NCBI RefSeq assembly: GCF_001263355.1
Contig: NZ_LGYO01000031.1
Coordinates: 48,969-112,968 of the forward strand
Length of the DNA stretch: 64,000 nucleotides
Direction of reading: 5' to 3'
DNA from: Acetobacterium bakii
Lineage (GTDB): Bacteria > Bacillota > Clostridia > Eubacteriales > Eubacteriaceae
Of the stretch, positions 44,353 to 53,281 are shown piece after piece. Position 1 is the stretch's first letter. Every line of letters begins with the position of its first letter. Position numbers and translations under genes: made by a program. The notes under the pieces are model-generated. The model worked only from the letters and a program-made list of their open reading frames with translations. It had not been told where the DNA came from and did not search any database.

Positions 44353-45420
44353 TTATTTGAAGAGCTCAATGGCCTGCTGCTTTTGAATTTTCACAATTTC
44401 GGCCTTGCCAATTTTTTCCAATGCACAAATATGAAGGGCTTCATTCTCGAATTTTTTATCCGTGAACAGAATTTCCTGAACCTTGTCTAAAGGCATGTTT
44501 GGCAGCTTTGACGGCAATCCATAGGCATTTAGAATTTCAACGATATTGCGGTAGGTATCAGCTTGGGAAATTCCTTCGGCCACGGTTTTTTTCGTAATTT
44601 GAGCCATGCCGATGGCCACTGCTTCGCCATGAGAATATTTTTTAAATTTATAAAAGGTCTCCACGACATGACCAATGGTATGACCAAAATTCAAGGTCCT
44701 GCGAATGCCATGCTCGTGTTCATCTTCCTCGACGATATCCCGTTTAATCTGACAGCACCGGGCAATAATTTCTTCGATATCTTCAATCAGATCTTCATGA
44801 TAGGTGTAACCCATTAGTTTGACAAAAAGATTGGCACTGCTGATGCAGCCGTACTTAATGACCTCGGCCATGCCATCAATCATGTAATGATCTTCCAGGG
44901 TTTCTAAAAAAAGCGGATCGATGATCACGGCTTTGGGCTGGTGGAATGCCCCCACCAGATTTTTTCCATAATCAAGATCAATGCCAACCTTGCCCCCGAC
45001 ACTGCTGTCAACCTGAGCCAACAGAGAGGTGGGTAACTGGATCAAATCAATGCCTCTGAGATAGGTTGCCGCACAAAATCCGCCTAAATCGCCAACTACG
45101 CCGCCGCCCAGGGTAAGAATGGCATCACTGCGGGTAATATTGCATTTTACTAATTCATTATATATGCTTGATGCCTGGTCGAGGCATTTGCTTTTTTCTC
45201 CCGGTGGTACCACAATATTGTAAACCTTAGGACCTGACATCCGTACTTGCCGTTCAACCTCGGTCAGATATTCTTTGGCAACATTTTTATCTGTAATAAT
45301 CATAACCTTATGGTATTGAGAAAACAGCGCCTTCATTTGTGACAATCGACTCTTTAATCCTTTTTCGATCATAATCGGGTATTGATGAGTATTCGACGTT
45401 GTGCAAATCAATTCTTTCAT
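44353..45420 (-). CDS. aroB: 3-dehydroquinate synthase
   Basis: 355 residues. The NAD-binding PPGEKSK and GGGVVGDLGGFCAATYLRG, the metal/substrate region QVDSSVGGKVGIDL, and RRTLNFGHTIGHVVE with zinc-ligand His are all present. First gene of the operon, behind AAAGGAG and a clear sigma-A promoter. It makes 3-dehydroquinate from DAHP. Genes for steps between it and aroA (dehydroquinase, shikimate dehydrogenase and kinase) are not in this window. Confidence 0.95.
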   Translation of the reverse strand: MKELICTTSNTHQYPIMIEKGLKSRLSQMKALFSQYHKVMIITDKNVAKEYLTEVERQVRMSGPKVYNIVVPPGEKSKCLDQASSIYNELVKCNITRSDAILTLGGGVVGDLGGFCAATYLRGIDLIQLPTSLLAQVDSSVGGKVGIDLDYGKNLVGAFHQPKAVIIDPLFLETLEDHYMIDGMAEVIKYGCISSANLFVKLMGYTYHEDLIEDIEEIIARCCQIKRDIVEEDEHEHGIRRTLNFGHTIGHVVETFYKFKKYSHGEAVAIGMAQITKKTVAEGISQADTYRNIVEILNAYGLPSKLPNMPLDKVQEILFTDKKFENEALHICALEKIGKAEIVKIQKQQAIELFK

Positions 45421-45453
45421 TATTCTCTGGGCTCCTTTTTAATTTTCACTTCT

Positions 45454-45481
45454 ATTATACCATAATTTCCGATTTGTGCAA
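45454..45481 (-). promoter_or_regulatory. Promoter of the aro operon
   Basis: On the minus strand TTGCAC (45,481-45,476) and TATAAT (45,459-45,454), 16 bases apart, with TGG before the -10 as in extended -10 promoters. It abuts the terminator of the upstream operon. Confidence 0.7.
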
Positions 45482-45507
45482 AAAAAGCCGTCTAAAAAAA
45501 GACGGCT
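45480..45507 (-). terminator. Terminator between the nup and aro operons
   Basis: AGCCGTC at 45,486-45,492 and GACGGCT at 45,501-45,507 pair; on the minus strand seven T follow. Transcripts of the nup operon would pass through repeat copies 4 and 3 before ending here. Confidence 0.85.
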
Positions 45508-45524
45508 GGTCTGTTGGTGAAACC

Positions 45525-45637
45525 GTCCCGGGGACAATGGTAAATCGTTGTCGGCTACATGATCGGACAGGCTAGCGCCTGTTCGCCCTGATGCCGACAA
45601 CTGATGTTACGATTGTCTCCGGGACTTACTTTTCTGC
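45525..45637 (+). repeat. Hairpin repeat, copy 3
   Basis: The best-paired copy: outer GTCCCGGGGACAAT with ATTGTCTCCGGGAC, middle GTTGTCGGC with GCCGACAAC, tip ACAGGCTAGCGCCTGT, then the tail TTACTTTTCTGC. It stands 153 bases from copy 4 in the same orientation. Confidence 0.85.
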
Positions 45638-45677
45638 TTTATCTAAAATCTGATGCGCCAATTAGTTTGGCAAAATC

Positions 45678-45789
45678 GTCCCAGGCACAATGGTAAATCG
45701 TTGTCGGCTGCATGATCGGACAGGCTAGCGCCTGTTCGCCCTGATGCCGACAACTGATGTTACGATTGTCCCGGGACTTACTCTTCTGC
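45678..45789 (+). repeat. Hairpin repeat, copy 4
   Basis: GTCCCAGGCACAAT and GATTGTCCCGGGAC outer arms, the same middle arms and tip as copy 3, and tail TTACTCTTCTGC. It lies 44 bases beyond the end of the nupQ-like gene. Confidence 0.85.
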
Positions 45790-45832
45790 TTTTATATTTG
45801 TGGACAAAGCCCTTTGCAGCTGTGATTTAATT

Positions 45833-46765
45833 CTAACGGTCTTCTTTGAAGTAATTTTTTCCGAGCCATGCCGGTTCTTTTTTGTTAGCACGCTTTCGGA
45901 TGGAAGTAAATACAAGCACAAAGACGGTTGCCAGGTATGGCAGGGCTGTGAAAAAATAAATGGAAATGGGCAGGTTGTATTTTTGCAGCCAGAAGCTGGC
46001 GATGTCCATGGCGCCAAAGAAATAGGCACCCAGCATGGCCTTGCCCGGGTTCCACATGGCGAAAATAACCAGGGCCACGGCGATCCAACCACGACCGCTA
46101 ACCAGGTTTACCGGGAAGATGCTGATGTAAACCAGAGATAAAAAGGCGCCACCCAAACCACACAGGGCTCCGCAGATGGCAATATTAATGTACTTGTAGC
46201 GATCCACCGGGATACCACTGGCATCGGCTGCCACAGGATTTTCACCGATCATTCGGGTATTCAGTCCCCACTTGGTTTTATACAGATAAATATAAACCGC
46301 AATGACCAGCAGATAAGAGAAATAAACATAAACACTTTGATTAAAAAAGATTTGTCCAATATAAGGAATATCCCCAAGAACGGGCAATTTTATGGGTTGG
46401 AAAAAAGTCACAATCGCTTCCGGTACTTTTTTCCCGACAAACGACTTTCCGAAGAAGGCAGCAAAGCCAATCCCAAAAATAGTAAGTGCCAGTCCGGTAA
46501 CGACCTGGTTGGCTTTTAGACTCACGGTGAGGACGCCGTATATCAGTGCCCCCGCCGCACCTGCAAGCGCAGCACAAAGAACCGCTAAATAGGGATTTCC
46601 AAAGGTAAATCCGGCAATAAAACCAATGACGGCACCGATTTGCATCATTCCTTCAACCCCAAGATTTAAATGACCAACTTTCTCAGAAATAATTTCGCCA
46701 AGGGTTGCATACAGTAAACATGTTCCGGCCTTAACCGCCGCACTTAAAAAAAATACAAATTCCAT
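45833..46765 (-). CDS. Nucleoside ABC importer, permease (NupQ-like)
   Basis: 310 residues, about eight membrane segments. The start SAAVKAGTCLLYATLGEIISE and HLNLGVEGMMQIGAVIGFI are hallmarks of the BPD_transp_2 permease partner in BMP-type nucleoside importers. GENPVAADASGIPVDRYK is the cytoplasmic coupling loop. It starts directly after the stop of its partner permease. Last gene of the operon. Confidence 0.88.
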   Translation of the reverse strand: MEFVFFLSAAVKAGTCLLYATLGEIISEKVGHLNLGVEGMMQIGAVIGFIAGFTFGNPYLAVLCAALAGAAGALIYGVLTVSLKANQVVTGLALTIFGIGFAAFFGKSFVGKKVPEAIVTFFQPIKLPVLGDIPYIGQIFFNQSVYVYFSYLLVIAVYIYLYKTKWGLNTRMIGENPVAADASGIPVDRYKYINIAICGALCGLGGAFLSLVYISIFPVNLVSGRGWIAVALVIFAMWNPGKAMLGAYFFGAMDIASFWLQKYNLPISIYFFTALPYLATVFVLVFTSIRKRANKKEPAWLGKNYFKEDR

Positions 46766-47830
46766 TTATGCAACCTCTCGTTTCTTTTTATCTGATATAA
46801 ATCGATAATGCAGTGCAAATTCAGAGCCAAGAATAAAGAAAAGAATAATGGCCTGAATCATCTCTGCCACTGAACCGGGAATCTGGAAAGCCGTTTGAAT
46901 ATACGACCCCCCCTGGAGCAGCACCGCAAAAGCAAAGGAATTCAAAACAATAAAGGGCACCTTGAGTCCCGACAGCCAGGCCACGATTATGGCCGTAAAG
47001 CCAAGCCCACCAGTGATTTCAACGGAAAGAGCACCACTGATCCCGGCGGTTTGAAACATTCCCACAAGTCCGCAAAGACCGCCGCTGATCAGTGCCGCGG
47101 TGATAATTGTTTTGGTGATATTGATGCCAATGTAACGGGCTGTATTTTCACTTTCACCCAACACTGTAATTTCAAACCCGATTTTTGAATAATTCATCAA
47201 AAAATAGATCAGTATCACCAGTATAATGGCAAATGCAATACTCAAATTAAAACCGCTAACGCTTGGCAATAAGGCATTGTCAGGGAAATTGGCAATCTTT
47301 GGCATCCCACTGGCTCCGGGATCTTTCCAAAAATCATATTGCAGTGCAACCACCAGGTTAAGGGCTATGTAATTCATCATCAGGGTAAACAGCGTTTCAT
47401 TAGTACCAAACTTTGCCTTGAAAAAAGCCGGTATCAGCAGCCAAATGGCACCAAAAACAAAGGCCAGCACGCCCATAGCAAAAATCATCACCGGCAGGGG
47501 CAAATTCGGAAGGTATCGAACCACAAGGGCAGCGCCCACGGCCCCCATGAGAAATTGACCTTCTGCACCAATATTCCAGAACTTCATTTTAAAGGCTACC
47601 ATGACCCCTAAAGAAAGCACCAGCAGAGGAACCATTTTCTGAATGGTTGCCGCAAACCGGTAGAGATTGCCAAAGCAACCTTCAATAATGCCAATGTATA
47701 ATTCGATGGGATTGGCCCCGGCAAAAATCACAATAATCGAAGCTGCCAACAAGGCCCCCAAAATTGCCAGTAATCTTATTATTATGGTATCCCTGGTTTT
47801 AGGGCTATCTTTCTTTACAACATGGATCAT
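46766..47830 (-). CDS. Nucleoside ABC importer, permease (NupP-like)
   Basis: 354 residues, about nine to ten membrane segments, with KMKFWNIGAEGQFLMGAVGA and LGESENTARYIGINITKT as coupling loop. It is the longer of the two permeases of BMP-type importers. Overlaps the ATPase gene by four bases. Confidence 0.88.
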   Translation of the reverse strand: MIHVVKKDSPKTRDTIIIRLLAILGALLAASIIVIFAGANPIELYIGIIEGCFGNLYRFAATIQKMVPLLVLSLGVMVAFKMKFWNIGAEGQFLMGAVGAALVVRYLPNLPLPVMIFAMGVLAFVFGAIWLLIPAFFKAKFGTNETLFTLMMNYIALNLVVALQYDFWKDPGASGMPKIANFPDNALLPSVSGFNLSIAFAIILVILIYFLMNYSKIGFEITVLGESENTARYIGINITKTIITAALISGGLCGLVGMFQTAGISGALSVEITGGLGFTAIIVAWLSGLKVPFIVLNSFAFAVLLQGGSYIQTAFQIPGSVAEMIQAIILFFILGSEFALHYRFISDKKKREVA

Positions 47831-49353
47831 TCTTTTTTACCTTCTTCCATCACCCCGGACATCAGCAGACCAATGGCTTCTTTTGTAGTTTTTCTGGGAT
47901 CAACAATACCAGTGACCTTGCCTTCGCACAACACGACGATGCGATCACACAAGCTCATAAGCACATCAAGATCTTCACCAATGTACAGGATGGGTATCAT
48001 TTTCTTTTTTTCATTATTCAATAAATCATAAATAATCTGTGAGGATCTTACATCCAGTCCCCTTGTTGCATAGGCGGTCAGCATTAATTTAGGCTGAAGT
48101 TCAATTTCCCGGCCCAGTAGAACCTTTTGAATGTTCCCTCCAGAGAGCAGACTTACCGCATGGTTTTCAATACCAGGGGTTGAAACATTTAATTTTTCCA
48201 CCAAAGCCAAGGCTTTTCCCCTGGATATGACTCTGGAAATCCCCATTCCCTTTTTGTTTTTATAATCCTTAAGGAGCACGTTGTCGATAATATCCATGGA
48301 CGATACCAGCCCCATTCCCAATCGATCCTCGGGAACAAAACTGAGACTGATACCCATCTTGCTGATATCTTCAGGGTTTTTTCCAACAATGTTGGTATTA
48401 TCAAAAATAATTTCCCCGGACTTAATAGGATATAGTCCGGCGATGCCTTCACACAGTTCTTTTTGTCCGCTTCCGGCAATGCCGGCAACCCCGAGAATTT
48501 CACCGGCATAAAGGTCAAAGCTCACATGATCCAGTACCGCCACCTTGTTCTTATCAATGGCGATAAGGTCTTTAACTTCAAGACTTTTTTCGCCCCGTTC
48601 TACTTCAACCCAAGGAATATTAAGTTCCATCACATCACCCACCATCATTCCGGCTAATTTCTCAGGGGTTGTATCTTTTTTATCCACGGTCTGAATGAAG
48701 GTGCCTTTTCGCATAATGGTAATGCGATCACTGATTTCCATAACCTCGTCCAGTTTATGGGTAATAATAATCACCGAGCACCCCACACCGACCATTTTTC
48801 TGATAATCTGAAACAGGTTTTTTATTTCCTGGGGGGTGAGCACCGCAGTGGGTTCATCCAAAATTAATATGTCTGCGCCACGGTACAGTACTTTAAAAAT
48901 TTCAAGACTTTGTTTTTCCGCCACTGACATGGCATATACTTTTTTATTGGGATCAATGTCCATTCCCAGTTGGTTGATCAATTTCCCCATCTCATCTAAA
49001 ATCTTTTTCTTATTTAAAAAAGGGGTTGTCTTTCGACTTCCGGCCGCAACATTTTCAAGAGCGGAAAAAACGTCCACTAATTTATAATGCTGTGGTAACA
49101 TACCAATTCCCAAGTCCAGGGCATCTTTTGGCGAACTGATGGTCACGGTTTGACCCTTAACCTCAATTTGCCCTTCATCGGGCATATAAATTCCATTAAG
49201 AACGTTCATCAGTGAGCTTTTCCCTGCTCCGTTCTCACCTAATATGGCATGTATTTCTCCCTTTTTTAATGAAAATTCCACATGATCCAGGGCTTTGACC
49301 TTACCAAAAACCTTGGTAATATTCTTCATATTTACGACATATTCATCATTCAT
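47827..49353 (-). CDS. Nucleoside ABC importer, double ATPase (NupO-like)
   Basis: 508 residues with two fused ATPase domains. The first is complete: GENGAGKS (39-46), MLPQHY Q loop and ILILDEPTAVLT. The second has AGSGQKEL in place of a normal Walker A, an intact LSGGNIQKV signature and TAYATRGLD instead of a DEP-type Walker B. One active and one regulatory site is normal for the RbsA/MglA/NupO class. It powers uptake of the ligand caught by the BMP lipoprotein. Confidence 0.9.
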   Translation of the reverse strand: MNDEYVVNMKNITKVFGKVKALDHVEFSLKKGEIHAILGENGAGKSSLMNVLNGIYMPDEGQIEVKGQTVTISSPKDALDLGIGMLPQHYKLVDVFSALENVAAGSRKTTPFLNKKKILDEMGKLINQLGMDIDPNKKVYAMSVAEKQSLEIFKVLYRGADILILDEPTAVLTPQEIKNLFQIIRKMVGVGCSVIIITHKLDEVMEISDRITIMRKGTFIQTVDKKDTTPEKLAGMMVGDVMELNIPWVEVERGEKSLEVKDLIAIDKNKVAVLDHVSFDLYAGEILGVAGIAGSGQKELCEGIAGLYPIKSGEIIFDNTNIVGKNPEDISKMGISLSFVPEDRLGMGLVSSMDIIDNVLLKDYKNKKGMGISRVISRGKALALVEKLNVSTPGIENHAVSLLSGGNIQKVLLGREIELQPKLMLTAYATRGLDVRSSQIIYDLLNNEKKKMIPILYIGEDLDVLMSLCDRIVVLCEGKVTGIVDPRKTTKEAIGLLMSGVMEEGKKE

Positions 49354-49422
49354 TTTTTCACCTTCACTATAAAAACAGCGGACAGAGTCCAGAGGACTCT
49401 GTCCGTCATTACATTTTTATGA

Positions 49423-50517
49423 CTAATTTAATGTTCCTACTACATTGTCGACAAACCAATCCATACTTAGAAGTGCTTCATCGGTCATAGTTGAACCTGA
49501 ATTCACGCGTACAGTTCCGGTTTGGTCTTTAAGTTCACCTGAGAAAATAACAAGACTGCCATCTTTAATCGCTTTTTCTGCAGTATCTACCTGGGCCTGA
49601 GCGGCTCCCGGTGCAAGAGCAGTTAAATCGTCTAATAAAACAATTCCGTCATTCATACCACCCCAATACTGATCAGATACCCAGGTACCGTCAATGACTG
49701 ATTGAACTGCATCGGTATAGTAACCGCTGAAATCCCAAAGAGGAGCTGTCATGTATACTTCTGGCATAGTTGTTGCCGCACTCAGATCGTATCCGACGGA
49801 TAATTTTCCAGCTTCTTTTGCTGCTTCCATTGTCGCTGTTGAATCCTGATGCTGAGCTGTTACGTCACAACCTTGTTGAATAAGGGCTTCTGCTGCTGCT
49901 TTTTCAACGGTTGGGTCGTACCAGGTGTTGGTCCATGATACATTTACTGTTGCATCTGGATTCACTGCTTTTACGCCAAGAGCGAATGCGTTAATTCCGC
50001 GAATAACTTCTGGAATCGGCATTGCTGCAACATAAGCAATTTTATTTGATTTTGTGGCTAAACCTGCAACCATTCCGGAGAGGTATCTTGGTTCTTCAAT
50101 TTTACCAAAATAGGTTCCTAAATTATCAGCTGTCATATAACCTGAACAATGTTCAAATTTAACATCCGGGAATTCTTTGGCTGCTTCTGCCATACCATCC
50201 ATAAAACCAAAGCTGGTACCAAAAATAATGGTAGCACCTTGATCAACCATATCTCTAATTGATGAGATAACAGCACTTTTTTCTTCAGGTACATTTTCTT
50301 TAACGATGGTTTCAACTTTCCCACCCAGATTCTCTACCATTTTCGCACGGCCTTGATCATGGGCCTGAGACCAACCGCCGTCATCAGCAGGGCCTACATA
50401 CAGAAAACCAGCCTTAACAACGTCGCTTTTGTCAGAAGTGGTTCCAGAACTACATCCGGCAACACTTACAACAACCATTGCCAACGCTAATAAAATTACA
50501 CTTATTCTTTTTTTCAC
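49423..50517 (-). CDS. BMP-family nucleoside-binding lipoprotein (NupN-like)
   Basis: 364 residues. The signal peptide ends in VAGC (lipidated Cys22). The mature domain is the Bmp/PnrA fold: KAGFLYVGPADDGGWSQAHD, then GATIIFGTSFGFMDGMAEAA, GIDFKHCSGY-like FEHCSGY and YFGKIEEPRYLSGMVAG. The family binds purine nucleosides; the exact ligand is not clear. Starts at GTG behind AGGAGG. First gene of the operon, divergent from marR. Confidence 0.9.
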   Translation of the reverse strand: MKKRISVILLALAMVVVSVAGCSSGTTSDKSDVVKAGFLYVGPADDGGWSQAHDQGRAKMVENLGGKVETIVKENVPEEKSAVISSIRDMVDQGATIIFGTSFGFMDGMAEAAKEFPDVKFEHCSGYMTADNLGTYFGKIEEPRYLSGMVAGLATKSNKIAYVAAMPIPEVIRGINAFALGVKAVNPDATVNVSWTNTWYDPTVEKAAAEALIQQGCDVTAQHQDSTATMEAAKEAGKLSVGYDLSAATTMPEVYMTAPLWDFSGYYTDAVQSVIDGTWVSDQYWGGMNDGIVLLDDLTALAPGAAQAQVDTAEKAIKDGSLVIFSGELKDQTGTVRVNSGSTMTDEALLSMDWFVDNVVGTLN

Positions 50518-50758
50518 CTTTTTCCTCCTAATAGAATAATTTATGTTCGGTGCTGTTTTTTAACAATACCTCTCCACATTGATATTTTAACTAAAAACGA
50601 TCAAAAAAGCAATCTAAAATGAAGATAAAAGCTATGGATAAAGATGAATTATCTTGCATTTAACCCCGTAGTTCGTTATGATTATGTTATGTAAACAGGG
50701 TAAACTATAAACCATCGGTCACAAACCAATAAATTTTTATCTTGAAAGGAGAGGTATT
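50518..50758. other. Divergent nup/marR spacer
   Basis: AT-rich spacer of 241 bases that must hold both promoters. I looked for a purine riboswitch core on the nup strand and found none. No clear palindromic MarR site was found. Confidence 0.4.
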
Positions 50759-51361
50759 TTGAAAAAAGAGAAAAAAAGCAAGAAATCTGATATAAAAGAA
50801 GTCAAGGATTCGAAAAAGGAAACTAAAAAGAAAATCGCCAATGACGAAAAAAAACTTGAGGTTGAGCACAAAAAAACAAAACCATCCTATGACGGGGATT
50901 ATGATTCTCTGAAAAAAGTCATGATCGATTCTGCCACTCTCTATCAAAATATTCTCGTCTTACCACGCACCTATCATGCACCCGATGGTGCGCATTCTTT
51001 ATATCCTTCTGAGCTCAAGGCACTTGACATGATCGGGGCCTTTTCCCCAATCAACCTAACTCAGCTGGCAAATAAACTGAACATTTCTAAAAGCGCTGTT
51101 TCTAAATGCTCAGCCAAACTTCTGGAAAAAGGCCTGATTACCAAAGATAAATCAGAAACCAGTGTCCGGGAAGTTGTTTTCATGCTTTCACAAACCGGTC
51201 AATTTATTTATAATCAACTGGAAAAAAGCAATCTTGAATTATTCCAGCCCATCAATGAAAATCTCAGTCAGCTTTCGCCAGATGAAATTGGCGAATTCCA
51301 ACACTTCTTTTCTAATCTATACACCAGCCTAACCCAAATCTACGAAGAGCTCCAAAAATAA
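50759..51361 (+). CDS. MarR-family regulator with lysine-rich N-terminal tail
   Basis: 200 residues, TTG start behind AAAGGAGAGG. Residues about 75-190 are a MarR winged helix (LYPSELKALDMIGAFSPINL, then TQLANKLNISKSAVSKC as recognition region and a wing to REVVFMLSQTG). Residues 1-42 are almost half lysine and have no family counterpart. It is divergent from the nup operon and may regulate it. The tail could bind DNA or RNA non-specifically, but that is inference. Confidence 0.8.
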   Translation: MKKEKKSKKSDIKEVKDSKKETKKKIANDEKKLEVEHKKTKPSYDGDYDSLKKVMIDSATLYQNILVLPRTYHAPDGAHSLYPSELKALDMIGAFSPINLTQLANKLNISKSAVSKCSAKLLEKGLITKDKSETSVREVVFMLSQTGQFIYNQLEKSNLELFQPINENLSQLSPDEIGEFQHFFSNLYTSLTQIYEELQK

Positions 51362-51384
51362 ACCCCGGGTTTGCTGCTATAATC

Positions 51385-51497
51385 GTCCTGGGGACAATGG
51401 TAAATCGTTGTGTGCTGCAAGATCGTACAGGCTGTCGCCTGTTCGCCTTGATGCACACAACTGATGTTACGATTGTCCCCAGGACTTACTTTTTGCT
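51385..51497 (+). repeat. Hairpin repeat, copy 5 (tandem unit 1)
   Basis: GTCCTGGGGACAAT with ATTGTCCCCAGGAC outside, and GTTGTGTGC with GCACACAAC in the middle, a paired change from GTTGTCGGC/GCCGACAAC of copies 2-4. Tail TTACTTTTTGC. It is the first of three units with a 160-bp period. Confidence 0.85.
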
Positions 51498-51544
51498 TTT
51501 TTCTCCGAACTGCGGGCAGCTTCTGTGAGTTTATAAACAACACG

Positions 51545-51657
51545 GTCCTGAGAACAACGATAAATCGTTGTGTGCTGCAAGATCGTACCGGCTAGCGCCT
51601 GTTCAACCTGATGCACACAACTGATGTTACGATTGTCCCCAGGACTTACTTTTTGCT
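51545..51657 (+). repeat. Hairpin repeat, copy 6 (tandem unit 2)
   Basis: GTCCTGAGAACAAC replaces the left outer arm, so the outer stem is weaker; the middle GTTGTGTGC/GCACACAAC is kept. The 47-base link to copy 7 (CTGCGGGCAGCTTCTGTGAG and on) is nearly identical to that between copies 5 and 6. Confidence 0.85.
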
Positions 51658-51704
51658 TTTTTCTCCAAACTGCGGGCAGCTTCTGTGAGTTTATAAACAA
51701 CACG

Positions 51705-51817
51705 GTCCTGAGAACAACGATAAATCGTTGTGTGCTGCAAGATCGTACCGGCTGCCGCCTGTTCGCCTTGATGCACACAACTGATGTTACGATTGTCCCC
51801 AGAACTTACTTTTTGCT
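51705..51817 (+). repeat. Hairpin repeat, copy 7 (tandem unit 3)
   Basis: Same left arm as copy 6 (GTCCTGAGAACAAC), right arm ATTGTCCCCAGAAC, and middle GTTGTGTGC/GCACACAAC. It shares with copy 6 the changes that set both apart from copy 5, so copies 6 and 7 arose by tandem duplication. Confidence 0.85.
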
Positions 51818-51847
51818 TTGTCAAATGACTTTATCGCTAAACTTAAA

Positions 51848-53206
51848 TTACAGGCTCTCCTGGGCGACGATTTCTTGTTCGGTGCCGAAGGTTTCTTGGG
51901 AATAGATTTTTTTCTCGTAGACTTTGGTTCCCGGACGTTCCAGGGCGCCCTTAAGGAATTGATAGTATGCCCCCGGGGTTACGATGTTTCCGGTGGCGGG
52001 CTTTTCAAAACCGGTATTTTCAAAAAGTGAATCCGCAACTTTGACACAATTGGTATTCAAGGCGAAGTAGGTTTTAAGAGGGCCTTTTTTAAATTTATAA
52101 AAATCAGCTCCGGTGCCCTTATAGATAATGTCTTCCACGGCGTTGTATTCTCCGGGTTCCAGCAATCCCTGCTCGGCCAACTGGGTATCGCTGTACCACT
52201 CAAACATATTTTCCTTGAAACGTTCATAGTTATCTTTAATCTTTTCCAGTTCTTCATCTGTGAAGGCGACCTTAAATGAAATTAGAACCTTGCCGTCATT
52301 GATTACCGATTCTTTCAGGTATCGGTCTTTGTCACAAATAAAAAGGACGCCGTCACTCATTGCTCCGCCTAACCGATAAGAATGGTGATCAAAATTCCCG
52401 TAGGAAATTGCCTGGTCTCCAAAGATTAAGTCTACATGTCCAAAGGCTTCCATGAATTTTTTCGACAAATGCACCAGAATTTCGATGTTCATTGGATCCA
52501 TCCCGGCTTTTTCCGGAATGATGATTTCCTGGGACTTAATATATTCATTGGCATCCTCGGAAGCAACCTTATTATCGTAATGTTTTAACAGACCCATGGG
52601 AAGTAAGGCGCCGAATAGGGATGGCAGGGCAATACGCATTTTCCGTTGGAATTTTTTGGCGGACTTCGACATTTTTTCCTGGGTTTCTTCTTCGTTAAAA
52701 GCATCAAATAATAGCGTTAAACCGTACCAGATAAGATAAGCACCGGCTAGAACAGCAAAGCTCACTGTTTTAAAATAGCTGTTAAATAACAGAAAAACGC
52801 CAAAGATAAAAGTTAATGCGCCGTCAATAAAATAAAATCCAAAATTAGGAACACCATCTCGCCAGTAAGTGACCGCTGTTATAAATTTAGCCCCACTGTT
52901 TAATATAATATATGCCGCAAAGACAAAGGGCACCGCCTCGGCAATAAACAAACGAAAATAAAAAAGCAATCCCGCAAATACCAGATTGAAAATCGCCCAA
53001 AGAATTTTTATTCTTCTGTTTTCTCCTCGAAATTTAAATACCACCGATGCCAGATGCACCAGAGCCAGGATAACCAGAGCCGCCATCAGTAAACTCACAA
53101 TCCTATCCACAGAGCTTTGTCTCTGAATAATCATATAGATTCCAATAACCATAACCCCAAGTCCGGAAAGAATGCCAACCAGTTTATTGCCAGTTTTTAG
53201 CTTCAT
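51848..53206 (-). CDS. DUF308/HdeD-like membrane protein fused to a putative permuted papain-like domain
   Basis: 452 residues from the ATG at 53,206, after AGAGGAAATAAC. Six membrane segments in about 1-170 follow the HdeD/DUF308 pattern. After a charged linker, a soluble domain of about 220 residues carries FGHVDLIFGDQAISYGNFDHH early and LNTNCVKVADSLFENTG late. A His before a Cys in these settings is the order of circularly permuted NlpC/P60-like thiol hydrolases. That reading is a guess from the motif order. It has a neighbouring HdeD-like gene at 57,822. Confidence 0.6.
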   Translation of the reverse strand: MKLKTGNKLVGILSGLGVMVIGIYMIIQRQSSVDRIVSLLMAALVILALVHLASVVFKFRGENRRIKILWAIFNLVFAGLLFYFRLFIAEAVPFVFAAYIILNSGAKFITAVTYWRDGVPNFGFYFIDGALTFIFGVFLLFNSYFKTVSFAVLAGAYLIWYGLTLLFDAFNEEETQEKMSKSAKKFQRKMRIALPSLFGALLPMGLLKHYDNKVASEDANEYIKSQEIIIPEKAGMDPMNIEILVHLSKKFMEAFGHVDLIFGDQAISYGNFDHHSYRLGGAMSDGVLFICDKDRYLKESVINDGKVLISFKVAFTDEELEKIKDNYERFKENMFEWYSDTQLAEQGLLEPGEYNAVEDIIYKGTGADFYKFKKGPLKTYFALNTNCVKVADSLFENTGFEKPATGNIVTPGAYYQFLKGALERPGTKVYEKKIYSQETFGTEQEIVAQESL

Positions 53207-53281
53207 GTTATTTCCTCTTCTTTTGAATTTTATTGCTCCTGTTAGCGCTTTCAATCTTATTCTCTTTAGTGAATATGGGAA

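Noticed and set aside
50518..50758. Purine riboswitch before the nup-like operon
   Set aside because: The conserved junction and loop sequences of the purine aptamer are not found on the nup strand.
51385..51817. Regular repeats that might be a CRISPR array
   Set aside because: The units are 160 bp, the spacers between them are nearly identical rather than unique, and each unit is a long hairpin. No cas genes are near.
51467..51905. Open frames across the tandem hairpin repeats
   Set aside because: They exist only because the repeat lacks stops in some frames; the same peptides recur with each unit and have no ribosome sites.
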